From NCBI RefSeq assembly GCF_003248355.1, contig NZ_QKWY01000001.1, forward strand, positions 1,446,001 through 1,510,000: a stretch of DNA of 64,000 nt, read 5' to 3'. The notes under the pieces are model-generated. The model was not told the DNA's origin, did not search any database, and worked only from the letters and a program-made list of their open reading frames with translations. The position numbers and the translations under genes are program-made. This document shows positions 8,932 to 17,188 of the stretch, one piece after another (position 1 is the stretch's first letter; each line of letters opens with the position of its first letter). Source of the stretch: Streptomyces sp. AC1-42W. Lineage in GTDB: Bacteria > Actinomycetota > Actinomycetes > Streptomycetales > Streptomycetaceae.

Positions 8932-9349
8932 CGTGGCGGGCGCGGGAGTTCAGCCAGCGGACACAGCCGGCGGTGTACGAGGCCAGCAGCTCGGTCCCGA
9001 AACGCTCCCGGTCCCAGTCCTCGTCCAGCACCAGGCCGTGGTCGACGCAGACGTACGTCCACGCCGCCCCGCCGCCCTCCAGCGACACCGTCCGGCCCTC
9101 GTACATCGGGCCCTCGTACGCGTCGAGCAGGGCCCGTTCGTCCGCGTCCAGGCCGGTCAGCAACAACCCGGAGACCCGGCCCGCACCGGCCACCAGACCG
9201 GGGAAGGGGCGGGCCCGCAGCGCGGCGTTGCGCCAGCCCGCGACGGCCGCCGGACGGGCGTCCGGCACCCGCCCGAGCAGGGCCTCCTGCACCTCGCGAA
9301 AGGTGAGGCTGCCGTACACGAACAACGGGTCGGCGATCGGGACGCTCAT
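8924..9349 (-). CDS. Gamma-glutamylcyclotransferase-like protein (AIG2/BtrG fold)
   Basis: 141 residues from ATG 9349 with GGAGG about 12 bp upstream. The N-terminus FVYGSLTFREV carries the family YGSL substrate-binding motif, and ALLDAYEGPMYEGRTV carries the catalytic-type Glu of the EGxxY region. Family members release pyroglutamate from gamma-glutamyl amines; BtrG does this to remove a gamma-Glu protecting group in butirosin biosynthesis. It is the only minus-strand gene inside the cluster, tail to tail with the ATP-grasp ligase, so a protect/deprotect pair is plausible but unproven. It could also be an unrelated housekeeping gene that became enclosed. Confidence 0.75.
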   Translation of the reverse strand: MSVPIADPLFVYGSLTFREVQEALLGRVPDARPAAVAGWRNAALRARPFPGLVAGAGRVSGLLLTGLDADERALLDAYEGPMYEGRTVSLEGGGAAWTYVCVDHGLVLDEDWDRERFGTELLASYTAGCVRWLNSRARHVS

Positions 9350-9453
9350 CGCGGCGAATCCTCCCTCGGGGGCCTGCGCGTTCCCGACGGAGCCTATGCG
9401 TCCCGTCCGCCGCTCCCTCCCACCACCCCCGCCACCGAGAGGCACACACAGCC

Positions 9454-10554
9454 ATGACGGACATCGCGGTGCACCCGCCCGGCACCTGGCAGGAGCACAC
9501 GAGCAGCGCCGGACCGGCGGACGAGCGCTGGGAGGCGCTGCTGAGCGGTGACGACTTCCACCTCTCCCGGCGCTGGCTCGAACTCGCCGAACGCACCACG
9601 GCGGCCCCGATCCGCTATCTGACCCGGTACCGGGGCGAGGAGTTGGAAGGCGCCCTGGTCACGGTCGTCGGCGACCGCGACGCGCCCTGGGTGCTCGCCC
9701 GCCCCGACACACTTCTCGCCGCCTGCGCCGCCGAGGGCCGCGAGGGCGCGGCCGGCCTGCTGGCCGAGGCCGGCGACCCGGCCTCCCTGTTGCCGAGCCT
9801 GGTCTGCGGCGGCCGGCACATGGGCCGCAGCCGGCTGCTCCTGCGGGACGGCGCTCCGGACGACACGGCCGACGGCCTCCTGGACCGGGCCGAGCGGCAC
9901 GCCCGGTCCATCGGCGCGGCCTCGGTCGCCTTCCCCTTCGTGGACGAACGGGACACCCCGCTGCGGGAGTTGCTGGACCGGCGCGGCTACCGCTGCCACG
10001 CGTCGGGCCGGTACGCACGGCTCCCGCTGCCCGCCGGCGGGCTGGACGGCTATCTCGCCGCGCTCCCCGGCAAGCGGCGCCGCCGGGCGCAGGCGGACCG
10101 CCGGCAGCTGAGCGCGGCCGGTATCACCTCCTCCGTCGCCCCGCTCGACAGGGCCGACATCCCCCGGCTGGCGGTCCTGGAGGCGGAGCTGATGGCCAAG
10201 TACGGGCTGGACTGGGCCCCGGCGAACACCGAGGCGGCGCTGCACGGCATCGCGGACCTCATGGGCGACGACGCGCTGGTCTCCCGGGTCACCGGGGACG
10301 GCGAGATCCGCGGCTACGCCGTACTGCTGCGCTACCGCGACCAGTGGTACTCCCGGCAGACCGGCTTCGACTACGCCTACCAGGGGCGGCTGCCACTCTA
10401 CTTCGAGGCCCTGTACTACCGCCCCGCCCTGGAGGCGCCCGCCCACGGTGTCACCGGCATCCACTACGGCCTGGGCAGCGAGGAGGCCAAGCGCTCCCGA
10501 GGCTGTCTGGCCGACACGCAGTTCGCGTACCTGCTGCGGCTGGAGGAGTCGTGA
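9454..10554 (+). CDS. FemAB/GNAT-fold aminoacyl or acyl transferase, copy 1
   Basis: 366 residues from ATG 9454. The protein resembles the peptidoglycan biosynthesis/recognition FemAB-like group with two tandem GNAT-type halves. Visible blocks are HLSRRWLELAE, a basic GKRRRRAQADRRQLSAAG helix, LEAELMAKYGLDW, YSRQTGFDYAYQGRLPLYFEALYY and HYGLGSEEAKRSRGC near the end. Fem-type enzymes transfer an amino acid from aminoacyl-tRNA to an amine; an acyl-CoA donor is also possible. Its stop overlaps the GTG of the MFS gene (GTGA). A paralogue with the same block order lies at 11795 and the exporter sits between the two. Whether the donor is tRNA is not readable from sequence. Confidence 0.78.
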   Translation: MTDIAVHPPGTWQEHTSSAGPADERWEALLSGDDFHLSRRWLELAERTTAAPIRYLTRYRGEELEGALVTVVGDRDAPWVLARPDTLLAACAAEGREGAAGLLAEAGDPASLLPSLVCGGRHMGRSRLLLRDGAPDDTADGLLDRAERHARSIGAASVAFPFVDERDTPLRELLDRRGYRCHASGRYARLPLPAGGLDGYLAALPGKRRRRAQADRRQLSAAGITSSVAPLDRADIPRLAVLEAELMAKYGLDWAPANTEAALHGIADLMGDDALVSRVTGDGEIRGYAVLLRYRDQWYSRQTGFDYAYQGRLPLYFEALYYRPALEAPAHGVTGIHYGLGSEEAKRSRGCLADTQFAYLLRLEES

Positions 10555-11798
10555 GCACGGCCACGGACACCGGGCCGGGCAGGGAAGGCGTGCTGCCGGG
10601 CGGGACCGGTGTGTGGTGGTTCACCTCGGCGGGTCTGCTCAACTCGCTGGGCACCGGCTTCTTCCTCTCGTTCGCCCTGCTGTTCTTCCAGGACGTCGCG
10701 GCCCTGCCGCTGGCCACCGTGGGCACCGGGCTGACCGCGGTGACCCTGGCGGTGCTGCCGCTGATGTCCGTACTGGGCCGGCTCGCCGACCGGGTCGGGC
10801 CGAGGGCCCTGCTGATCGGGGCCGCGCTCGCCCGGAGCGCGGCCTTCGCCGGGTTCCTGGCCGCCGACGGACTGGCCGCGTTCCTGGCCCTGGCCATGCT
10901 GTCGTCGCTGGGCGCGCGCGCCGAGCAGATCGGCAGCCCGCTGCTCGCCGTCACCCTGGCCGGGACGACGAAGGCGGAGCGAGGGCGCTGGCTGGCGCTG
11001 TCCCGCACGGTGTTCAACGCGGGCGTGGGATGCGGGGCGCTGCTGGGCGGACTGCTCGTCGGCTGGGGCTTCGGCTACGCGTCGCTGGGGCTGATGACAG
11101 CGGTGGGCTTCCTGCTGGCGGCGCTCCTCTATCTGCCGCTGGACGGACGGCCGGCGGACCGTACGGACGCCGCGGCAGCCGGGAGCGGCACCCCGCCGGA
11201 AGAGGCCGGGGGATCGCCCTGGCGGGACCCCCGCTTCGTGCGCGTCGCGCTCGCCGGCGCCCTGCTGTTCCTCGCCGCCGCGGCCCTGGAGAGCGCGGTG
11301 CCGGTCTACCTCCTCACCGTTCTCGGCCTGCCCGGCTGGACGGTCGGCGCGCTGTTCGCGCTCAACACCGCCCTGCTCATCCTCGGCCAACTTCCCCTGA
11401 GCCGACGCCTGGAGCGCCACAGCCCCGGCCGGGTCCTGCTGGCGGGAGCGCTCATCGCCACGGTGTCGTTCCTCCTGTTCCCGGTCGCCGGGGCGCTCGG
11501 CGCCGGGAACGGCACCGGGGCGTCCGTGGCCGTCCTGGCCGCCGCGATGACCGGGTGGACCGTCAGCGAAATGATCGTCTTCCAGACGGTCGCGGTGGTG
11601 CTGACCTCGATCCCCACCGAACGGCAGCGCGGCGCCTATCTCGCCGCCAACCAGATCCCGGTCGGCGTCGCCACCGCCCTGGCCCCCCTGTTCGTCACCT
11701 CGATGCTCGCCGTCCGCCCCGCCGCCCTGTTCTGGGTGCTCGGCGCGCTGGCGCTGACGGCCGGCTTCCTCGCCCGTAAGGAGAGCCCGACACCATGA
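10551..11798 (+). CDS. MFS drug/metabolite exporter
   Basis: 415 residues, about twelve hydrophobic segments. GTG 10551 overlaps the preceding stop by 4 bp. The loop between helices 2 and 3 has the MFS motif LGRLADRVGPRALL, and the central loop is Ala/Asp/Gly-rich. It belongs to the efflux type. Being locked by 4-bp overlaps between the two FemAB-like genes, it is the probable exporter and self-protection pump for the product; the next gene starts at ATGA 11795. Confidence 0.88.
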   Translation: MSTATDTGPGREGVLPGGTGVWWFTSAGLLNSLGTGFFLSFALLFFQDVAALPLATVGTGLTAVTLAVLPLMSVLGRLADRVGPRALLIGAALARSAAFAGFLAADGLAAFLALAMLSSLGARAEQIGSPLLAVTLAGTTKAERGRWLALSRTVFNAGVGCGALLGGLLVGWGFGYASLGLMTAVGFLLAALLYLPLDGRPADRTDAAAAGSGTPPEEAGGSPWRDPRFVRVALAGALLFLAAAALESAVPVYLLTVLGLPGWTVGALFALNTALLILGQLPLSRRLERHSPGRVLLAGALIATVSFLLFPVAGALGAGNGTGASVAVLAAAMTGWTVSEMIVFQTVAVVLTSIPTERQRGAYLAANQIPVGVATALAPLFVTSMLAVRPAALFWVLGALALTAGFLARKESPTP

Positions 11799-12928
11799 CA
11801 TCCGACACCGCGACACCCGGCACCCTGCCCGCAGGGGCGGACCGTGTCGCCGGTCTGACCGCGGCGGGCTGGGACCCCCTGGTCGGGGACGACGACTTCT
11901 TCCTCAGCCGCCGCTGGATGAGTGTGGTGGAGTCCACCGGCAAGGTCGACACCCGCTACCTCACCGTCCCGGCCGGCGACGGCACCCCGCTCGCCGGAGT
12001 CTCCCTCGCCCTGGCGGACCGGACCGTCCCATGGACCCTCGTCCGCCCCGACACCGTGCTCGCCTCGTCGGCCGGGGAGGGACTGCCCGGCGCGGCGGAA
12101 CTGCTGGCCGCCCTCGGCGGCGACGCCGCGGACGTCCTGCTGCCCGGGGTGGTCGCCGGGGGGCGACACGTGGGCGGCAACCGCGTGCTGCTCGCCCCGG
12201 ACGCCGGCCCCGCCGAAGTGGCCCGCCTGCTCGACCGTACGGAGGAATGGGCGAGGTCACGCGGCGCCCGGTCGGTCTCGTTCCTCTACACCGACGAGTC
12301 CGACACACTCCTCAACGAAGCGCTGACGCAACGCGGTTACCTCGCCGCCGAGGCCGGACGGTACAGCCGCCTGGACATTCCCGAAGGCGGCTTCGAGGAC
12401 TACCTCACCCGGTTCACCGGCCACCGCAGACGCCGTATCCGCGCCGAGCGCCGGGCCCTGGAGGCCGCGGGCGTCGAACACGTCATGGCGCCGCTCGGCG
12501 ACTTCCCGCTGCCGCGCCTGGCCGCGCTGGAGGCCGAACTCTTCGCCAAGTACGGCCTCGGGCACTGGAAGGCCGAACAGTCGCTGGAGGTGCTGGAACG
12601 CACCCTGGCCGTCCTGGGGGACGACGCATTCGTCTCGGCGGCCGTCGCGGACGGCGAGGTACGCGGATTCGGGCTGCTCGCCCAACACGCGTCCTGCTGG
12701 TACGCGCTGCGGGCCGGCTTCGACTACGCCTTCCAGGACAAACTGCCGCTCTACTACGAGACGCTCTACTACCGGGTCGTCGAGCACGCCGCACGCGACG
12801 CGGTGCACACCGTCCACTACGGACTCGGCAGCGAGGACGCCAAGCGCTCCCGAGGCTGCACCTCCACCACCCAGCGCACCTACGTCCTGCCGCTGGAACC
12901 CGACGACCGGCCGGCCCGCAACGACTGA
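11795..12928 (+). CDS. FemAB/GNAT-fold aminoacyl or acyl transferase, copy 2
   Basis: 377 residues, starting in a 4-bp ATGA overlap with the MFS gene. It is a clear paralogue of the 9454 gene: FFLSRRWMSVVESTGK, GHRRRRIRAERRALEAAG, LEAELFAKYGLGHW, YALRAGFDYAFQDKLPLYYE and HYGLGSEDAKRSRGC appear in the same order and spacing, although overall similarity is moderate. Two retained copies suggest two successive transfers or two different donors or acceptors. Intergenic DNA of 62 bp follows before the methyltransferase. Confidence 0.78.
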   Translation: MTSDTATPGTLPAGADRVAGLTAAGWDPLVGDDDFFLSRRWMSVVESTGKVDTRYLTVPAGDGTPLAGVSLALADRTVPWTLVRPDTVLASSAGEGLPGAAELLAALGGDAADVLLPGVVAGGRHVGGNRVLLAPDAGPAEVARLLDRTEEWARSRGARSVSFLYTDESDTLLNEALTQRGYLAAEAGRYSRLDIPEGGFEDYLTRFTGHRRRRIRAERRALEAAGVEHVMAPLGDFPLPRLAALEAELFAKYGLGHWKAEQSLEVLERTLAVLGDDAFVSAAVADGEVRGFGLLAQHASCWYALRAGFDYAFQDKLPLYYETLYYRVVEHAARDAVHTVHYGLGSEDAKRSRGCTSTTQRTYVLPLEPDDRPARND

Positions 12929-12990
12929 CACCGCGCGCCCGCCGCTCTTCCCCTGCTCCTCCACCGAACCAGAACCTGGAGTGTCCGACG

Positions 12991-13950
12991 GTGACCGTCA
13001 CCACCCATGCCCCGCCCGCAGCCGGGGTCGCCTTCGACATCATCGACCGCGCGCTGCGCGAGGTCCCGGAGTACCAGGCGTTCCGCAGCGGCCGACTCAG
13101 CCGTGCGGACTACTGCTCCTGGCTGCACTCGGGCGCGCTCACAGCGTCCGCGGCCGGGCTGACCGAGGACCAGCTGCACCTGTCCACCCGGTTCCCGGCC
13201 GACGAACGCGGCTTCACCGAGCAGGTCCTGCACACCCTCCACGAGGACGGCCTGATCGGCTCCGTCGCCTACCCGGAGGCCGAGTTCGACGCCCTCCGGG
13301 ACCGGGTCGCCGCCGGCTTCGCACACGAGGGCAGGACGACGTACATCTTCCCGGAGGAAGCCAGACTCCTCTTCGCCCTGGGCCACATCCTGGCCCCGCG
13401 CCGCGCCGTCTTCCCGGGCTCCTACTACGGCTACTGGGCCGTGTGGGCGATCCCCGGCATCCGGGCGGCCGGCGGCACCGCCACCCTGGTGGACATCGAC
13501 CCGGGCACCATGGCGCTCGCCGCCCGGAACCTCGAAGCCCTCGGCCTCGCCGACGGAGTCGAGTTCGCCACCACCGACGCCATCGCCTTCGGCACTACGC
13601 TGGAACCCGTCGACCTGTGCGTACTGGACGCCGAGGGCCCGGCCCCGCAGCACGCCCCCAAGGGCACCGACCCCGACCTCGTGGACAAGGCCATCTACTA
13701 CCCGATCATGGCGGCGACCACCCCGGCTCTGCGCCCCGGCGGCCTGCTGATCGCCCACAACATGCTGCTCGAAAACCTCACGGACAACCGCTACTTCGCG
13801 GGCCGGATCGCCAACAACCGGGCGCAGTACGCCCGGTTCCAGGAACACCTCGACGCGCACTACGACAGCCAGCACCTGGTACCCAGCTCGGAAGGCACCG
13901 GCATCTACCGCCGCAACCCCGGCGCGACCGTCCGCGAGGCCGCCCGGTGA
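12991..13950 (+). CDS. Class I SAM-dependent methyltransferase-like protein
   Basis: 319 residues; GTG 12991 has GGAG at 12977-12980. The first 110 residues are a helical domain of unclear role. The second half shows an O-methyltransferase-like Rossmann fold: SYYGYWAVWAIPGI, then GGTATLVDIDPGTMALAARNLEALGL (motif-II-like acidic DID), DLCVLDAEGPAP, and RPGGLLIAHNMLLEN. The usual E/DxGxGxG of motif I is degenerate here (LAPRRAVFPGSYYGYW), so SAM binding is not certain. Its stop overlaps the next GTG by 4 bp. The likely role is O- or N-methylation of a pathway intermediate. Confidence 0.7.
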   Translation: MTVTTHAPPAAGVAFDIIDRALREVPEYQAFRSGRLSRADYCSWLHSGALTASAAGLTEDQLHLSTRFPADERGFTEQVLHTLHEDGLIGSVAYPEAEFDALRDRVAAGFAHEGRTTYIFPEEARLLFALGHILAPRRAVFPGSYYGYWAVWAIPGIRAAGGTATLVDIDPGTMALAARNLEALGLADGVEFATTDAIAFGTTLEPVDLCVLDAEGPAPQHAPKGTDPDLVDKAIYYPIMAATTPALRPGGLLIAHNMLLENLTDNRYFAGRIANNRAQYARFQEHLDAHYDSQHLVPSSEGTGIYRRNPGATVREAAR

Positions 13951-14549
13951 CCCGCTCCCCGGCCGCCACCGCGGCCACCGCCGCCGACATCGTGCTGCGC
14001 CCGCTGACCGCCGCCGACCTGCCCGACGTTCAGGCCACGCTCCGCCACGCCGTCCACCACACCGACGCCACCCTGGACTACCGGGAGAAGTCCCTGGACG
14101 AACTCGGCGCCTGGCTCACCGCGCACCACGGCCGCTACCCGGCCCTGGCCGCCGATGCCGGGGGCCGGTTCGCCGGCTACGGCACACTCAGCCCCTTCTC
14201 CGCCCGCAAGGGCTATCTGGCCAGCGCCGAACTGTCCGTCTACCTCGCCCCGGACGCCCGGGGCCGAGGCGTCGGCAGCGCCCTGTGCACCCGGCTGACG
14301 AAGGAGGCGGAACGGGCCGGCATGTCCACCGTGGTCGCCTTCATCTCGTCCGGCAACGAGGCGTCCCGCCGGATGGTCCTGCGCAACGGCTACCGGCACG
14401 AAGGCGTACTCAGGAAGATCGGCTACAAACGGGGACACCTGATCGACCTGGACATCTACCAGCACACCTTCCCGCGGAACTGCGCCCGCTACGACGGCAG
14501 CCCGCTGGACGACGTACTCGCCCGCCTCACCGAGGAGACCTCACCGTGA
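13947..14549 (+). CDS. PAT/Bar-type GNAT N-acetyltransferase
   Basis: 200 residues from GTG 13947 in a GTGA overlap. Fold marks of the phosphinothricin-acetyltransferase group are present: IVLRPLTAADLPDVQ, YREKSLDELGAWL (acceptor-binding region), AELSVYLAPDARGRGVGSALCTRL with the Q/RxxGxG/A acetyl-CoA loop, and RRMVLRNGYRHEGVLRKIGYK. Family members acetylate alpha-amino groups of small amino acids, often as self-resistance. In this cluster it could protect the host or acetylate an intermediate. It is coupled to the SIS gene through GTGA at 14546. Confidence 0.85.
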   Translation: MTRSPAATAATAADIVLRPLTAADLPDVQATLRHAVHHTDATLDYREKSLDELGAWLTAHHGRYPALAADAGGRFAGYGTLSPFSARKGYLASAELSVYLAPDARGRGVGSALCTRLTKEAERAGMSTVVAFISSGNEASRRMVLRNGYRHEGVLRKIGYKRGHLIDLDIYQHTFPRNCARYDGSPLDDVLARLTEETSP

Positions 14550-15574
14550 CCGTTCCCGCCCCCTCCGGATCAGCTGCCTTCGACCGCCACGTCGCCGCCC
14601 AGCCCGACGCCGTCGCCGCCCTGCTCGACACCGAACTGCCCGCACTCGACCCCGCCCGTCCCCTCCTGTTCACCGGCATCGGCACCTCGCTGCACGCCTG
14701 CCGCACGGCCGCCGCCTGGGTGCGCCTGCTCAGCGGCGGAACCGTACGGGCCGCCGCCGTCGACGCCCACGACCTGGCCCTGACCGAACGGGTCACCCCC
14801 GCTGACCAGGTCGTGGTGGTCAGCCACCGGGGGACCAAGACGTTCCCCAACGAGGTGCTGCGACTCGCCGCCGAGGCGGGCGCCACGACGATCGCGATCA
14901 CCGGCGACGGCGCCCACGCGCCCCTCGCGGACACGCTCCTGCGCACCTGCCCGCAGGAGAAGGCCAGCACCCACACCGTCTCGTACGTCACGGCGCTGAC
15001 CCTCCTCGCCCGCCTGGTCGCCGCCTACCTCGGCGACCGGGCCGAGCCCCTGACGGAAGCGCTGCGCACCGTCCCCGACGCGCTGCGCCGCACCCTGGAC
15101 CTGCCCCTCGCCCCGGCCGCCGTGGACACCCTGGCCGAAGCCACCGCACCGGTGCTCGTCGCCGGTACCGGCCTGGACGCGATCACGGCGGCCGAGGCGG
15201 CGCTCAAGATCAAGGAGGGCACCTACCGCTGGGCCGAGGCGCTGCACACCGAATTCGCCCTCCACGGCACCCCCGCCGTCTTCACCTCCTCCACCGCCGG
15301 ATTCCTGATCCGGCCCGCCTGGTCCGACGGCGGCCGCACCGACGACCTGGGTACGTTGCTCCGCGCACTCGGCGCCCCGGTCTTCCTCTGCGACACCGAG
15401 GCATCGGCCGCGCTGCCCTTCGCACCGGTCCCCGACCTGGTCCGGCCGCTGGTCACCGTGGTCCCCTTCCAGCGCCTGGTGTCCGCCGCGGCGGCCCGGA
15501 CGGGGGCGAGCCCCGACCTCACCCACCTGGAGGCCGAGCCCTGGGCCTCCGCACTTCGCGCGGTCACACTGTGA
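14546..15574 (+). CDS. Double-SIS protein like the isomerase half of GlmS
   Basis: 342 residues with two SIS domains: the first around LFTGIGTSLHACRTAAAWVR ... VVVVSHRGTKTFPNEVL, the second around VLVAGTGLDAITAAEAALKIKE. The last block parallels GlmS (EASLKLKE in the glmS of this window), and HTEFALHGTPAV parallels its SELKHGPLAL segment. The N-terminal glutamine-amidotransferase domain is missing. SIS domains bind phosphosugars; stand-alone pairs act as isomerases or as deaminase-type enzymes on amino-sugar or glycated-amine phosphates. The gene is coupled on both sides by 4-bp overlaps, so it belongs to the pathway and hints at an amino-sugar or amine-phosphate step. Confidence 0.82.
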   Translation: MTVPAPSGSAAFDRHVAAQPDAVAALLDTELPALDPARPLLFTGIGTSLHACRTAAAWVRLLSGGTVRAAAVDAHDLALTERVTPADQVVVVSHRGTKTFPNEVLRLAAEAGATTIAITGDGAHAPLADTLLRTCPQEKASTHTVSYVTALTLLARLVAAYLGDRAEPLTEALRTVPDALRRTLDLPLAPAAVDTLAEATAPVLVAGTGLDAITAAEAALKIKEGTYRWAEALHTEFALHGTPAVFTSSTAGFLIRPAWSDGGRTDDLGTLLRALGAPVFLCDTEASAALPFAPVPDLVRPLVTVVPFQRLVSAAAARTGASPDLTHLEAEPWASALRAVTL

Positions 15575-16935
15575 CCGCCACCGCGGCCGAGGTCACCGAC
15601 GCCTATCTGCGCGACGAACGGCTCGCCGCCCTTGTGGCGGAGACCTCGTTCCCGCGCGCCTTCCAGGACTGCTGGGGGGACCGGATGCTCTCTCGTCCCC
15701 TCTTCGTCGACGGTGCGGAACTGCGGCGTACCGCCGAGGACGTGAACGCCCTGTTCACGCTCCTCGGCTCCCTTCCGCAACGGCTGTTCGACGGCGACAC
15801 CGACCGCTACTGCGCCGAACTCGGCATCGCACCGGACCGCGCGGCCGTCCTCGGCAGATTCGCCACCACGGGCGCCACCCGCTACGGCCGGGCCGACCTC
15901 TACCACGACGGCTCTTCGTTCAAGCTGCTCGAATTCAACGTGGCCAGCGACCTGGGTGGCACGGACCGCTCGGAGATGCAGCGGGCCCTGCTCGGCCACC
16001 CGGCCTTCGCCGCGTTCGCCGCCGAGCACGGCCTCGCGCACGTCCACACCGGCGAGCGGATCGCCGCCGCCCTGCGCACGGCGGCGACCCCGGTCACCGG
16101 CGGCCGGGAGCCCCGCGTCGGCCTGGTCTGCGCGCCCGGCGGCCTGGTGGCCTTCCGGCACCTGCTGCTGGCCTTCGCCTCGATGATGCGGAATCTCGGC
16201 ATCGCGCTGGAGCTGGGGGAGCTGGACGCCCTCACCGAGCGGGGTGACCGCCTCCACCTGGCCGGCTCACCGGTCGACGTGGTCTTCCGCTTCTTCACGG
16301 TGGACGACCTCTGCGCGGACCCCGCGGCCGCTGCGCGGGCGGAGCTCGCCTTCCGCGCGCACGAGGAGGGCCGGGCGATTCTGTGGACGCCCATGGACAG
16401 CTCGCTCTACTCCAACAAGGGCACGCTCGCCCTGCTCTCGGACCCCCGCCTGAGCACCGCGTTCACACCCGCCGAACGGGACCTCGTCGGTCGGCTGCTG
16501 CCGTGGACCCGGATTCTGGCCGAGGGCCCGGTGGAGCTGGACGGCCGGGAGACCGACCTGCTGGACCACTGCCGCGCCCACCGGGCGGAGCTGTTGCTCA
16601 AGCCGCTGCGCGACTTCGGCGGCAGCGGGATCACGCCCGGCTGGGAGTGCGACGACGCCCGGTGGAACGAGGCGCTGCGCGGCTGTCTGACCGCGGCCGC
16701 CGCCGAGCCCGGGAACCGGTGGATCGTGCAGCGCCGGGTCGTCCCCCGTACCGAACCGGCGACGGCCCCCGGAACGAACGCGCTCACCGACTGGGTCGCA
16801 GCCTGGGGCATGTTCCTCACCCCGCAGGGCTACGCCGGCACCGACGTCCGGGCGGCCCCGGTGGAGGCGTCGGCCGTGGTGAACTACGGGACCAACCCGC
16901 TCACCCGCACGACGGGCGTCTTCACCGTCGGCTGA
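15571..16935 (+). CDS. Glutathionylspermidine-synthase-like / circularly permuted ATP-grasp ligase
   Basis: 454 residues from GTG 15571 (GTGA overlap). Visible blocks are DLYHDGSSFKLLEFNVASDLGGTD (the E-x-N metal-binding motif of this group), AILWTPMDSSLYSNKGTLALLSDPRL, and LLLKPLRDFGGSGITPG, the nucleotide-binding Lys/Gly loop. The order differs from the classic ATP-grasp at 7666 and fits the permuted glutathionylspermidine-synthase-like families, which form amides between a carboxylate and an amine. It is the last gene of the cluster and a strong stem-loop follows. Substrates are unknown. Confidence 0.72.
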   Translation: MTATAAEVTDAYLRDERLAALVAETSFPRAFQDCWGDRMLSRPLFVDGAELRRTAEDVNALFTLLGSLPQRLFDGDTDRYCAELGIAPDRAAVLGRFATTGATRYGRADLYHDGSSFKLLEFNVASDLGGTDRSEMQRALLGHPAFAAFAAEHGLAHVHTGERIAAALRTAATPVTGGREPRVGLVCAPGGLVAFRHLLLAFASMMRNLGIALELGELDALTERGDRLHLAGSPVDVVFRFFTVDDLCADPAAAARAELAFRAHEEGRAILWTPMDSSLYSNKGTLALLSDPRLSTAFTPAERDLVGRLLPWTRILAEGPVELDGRETDLLDHCRAHRAELLLKPLRDFGGSGITPGWECDDARWNEALRGCLTAAAAEPGNRWIVQRRVVPRTEPATAPGTNALTDWVAAWGMFLTPQGYAGTDVRAAPVEASAVVNYGTNPLTRTTGVFTVG

Positions 16936-16953
16936 CGGCCGACTCCGGGCACG

Positions 16954-16996
16954 AAGGAGCCCCTGACCTGCGCTTCCGCAGATCAGGGGCTCCTTT
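16954..16996 (+). terminator. Strong intrinsic stem-loop at the end of the biosynthetic cluster
   Basis: A 19-bp stem (16954-16972 against 16977-16995) closes over a 4-base CTTC loop with one C/A mismatch and is followed by TTTGAGA. It lies 18 bp after the stop at 16935 and 6 bp before the 3' end of tRNA-His on the opposite strand, so it probably stops transcription from both sides. Confidence 0.85.
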
Positions 16997-17001
16997 GAGA
17001 G

Positions 17002-17075
17002 GGTGAGTAACGGGACTCGAACCCGCGACATCCTGGACCACAACCAGGTGCTCTACCATCTGAGCTATACCCACC
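17002..17075 (-). tRNA. tRNA-His (GTG anticodon)
   Basis: Read on the minus strand, the cloverleaf is complete: acceptor GTGGGTA pairs with TACTCAC, D-arm AGCTCAGATGGTAGAGC, anticodon arm CCTGG-TTGTGGT-CCAGG with GTG, and T-arm CGGGTTCGAGTCCCG. G at 17075 is the extra G-1 of tRNA-His opposite C73 at 17002. CCA is not encoded. No integrase gene and no second copy of the 3' end are visible nearby. Confidence 0.95.
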
Positions 17076-17188
17076 GCGCCCGGTCGTTTCCGACCGGCCG
17101 AGAAAAAGTGTACAGGGTCCGGGAGGGTGCTCGCGCACTCATTGCCCGGCGGTGGGTCACGGCCCCCGGAAGGGCCGTGACCAGGGGT

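Noticed and set aside
3854..16935. Cluster for streptothricin, viomycin or enduracidin
   Set aside because: The arginine-hydroxylase-like gene suggests these, but capreomycidine- or enduracididine-forming PLP enzymes, NRPS modules and the streptolidine/sugar genes are absent.
17002..17075. Integrated element attached at tRNA-His
   Set aside because: No integrase, excisionase or second copy of the tRNA 3' end could be seen in the window.
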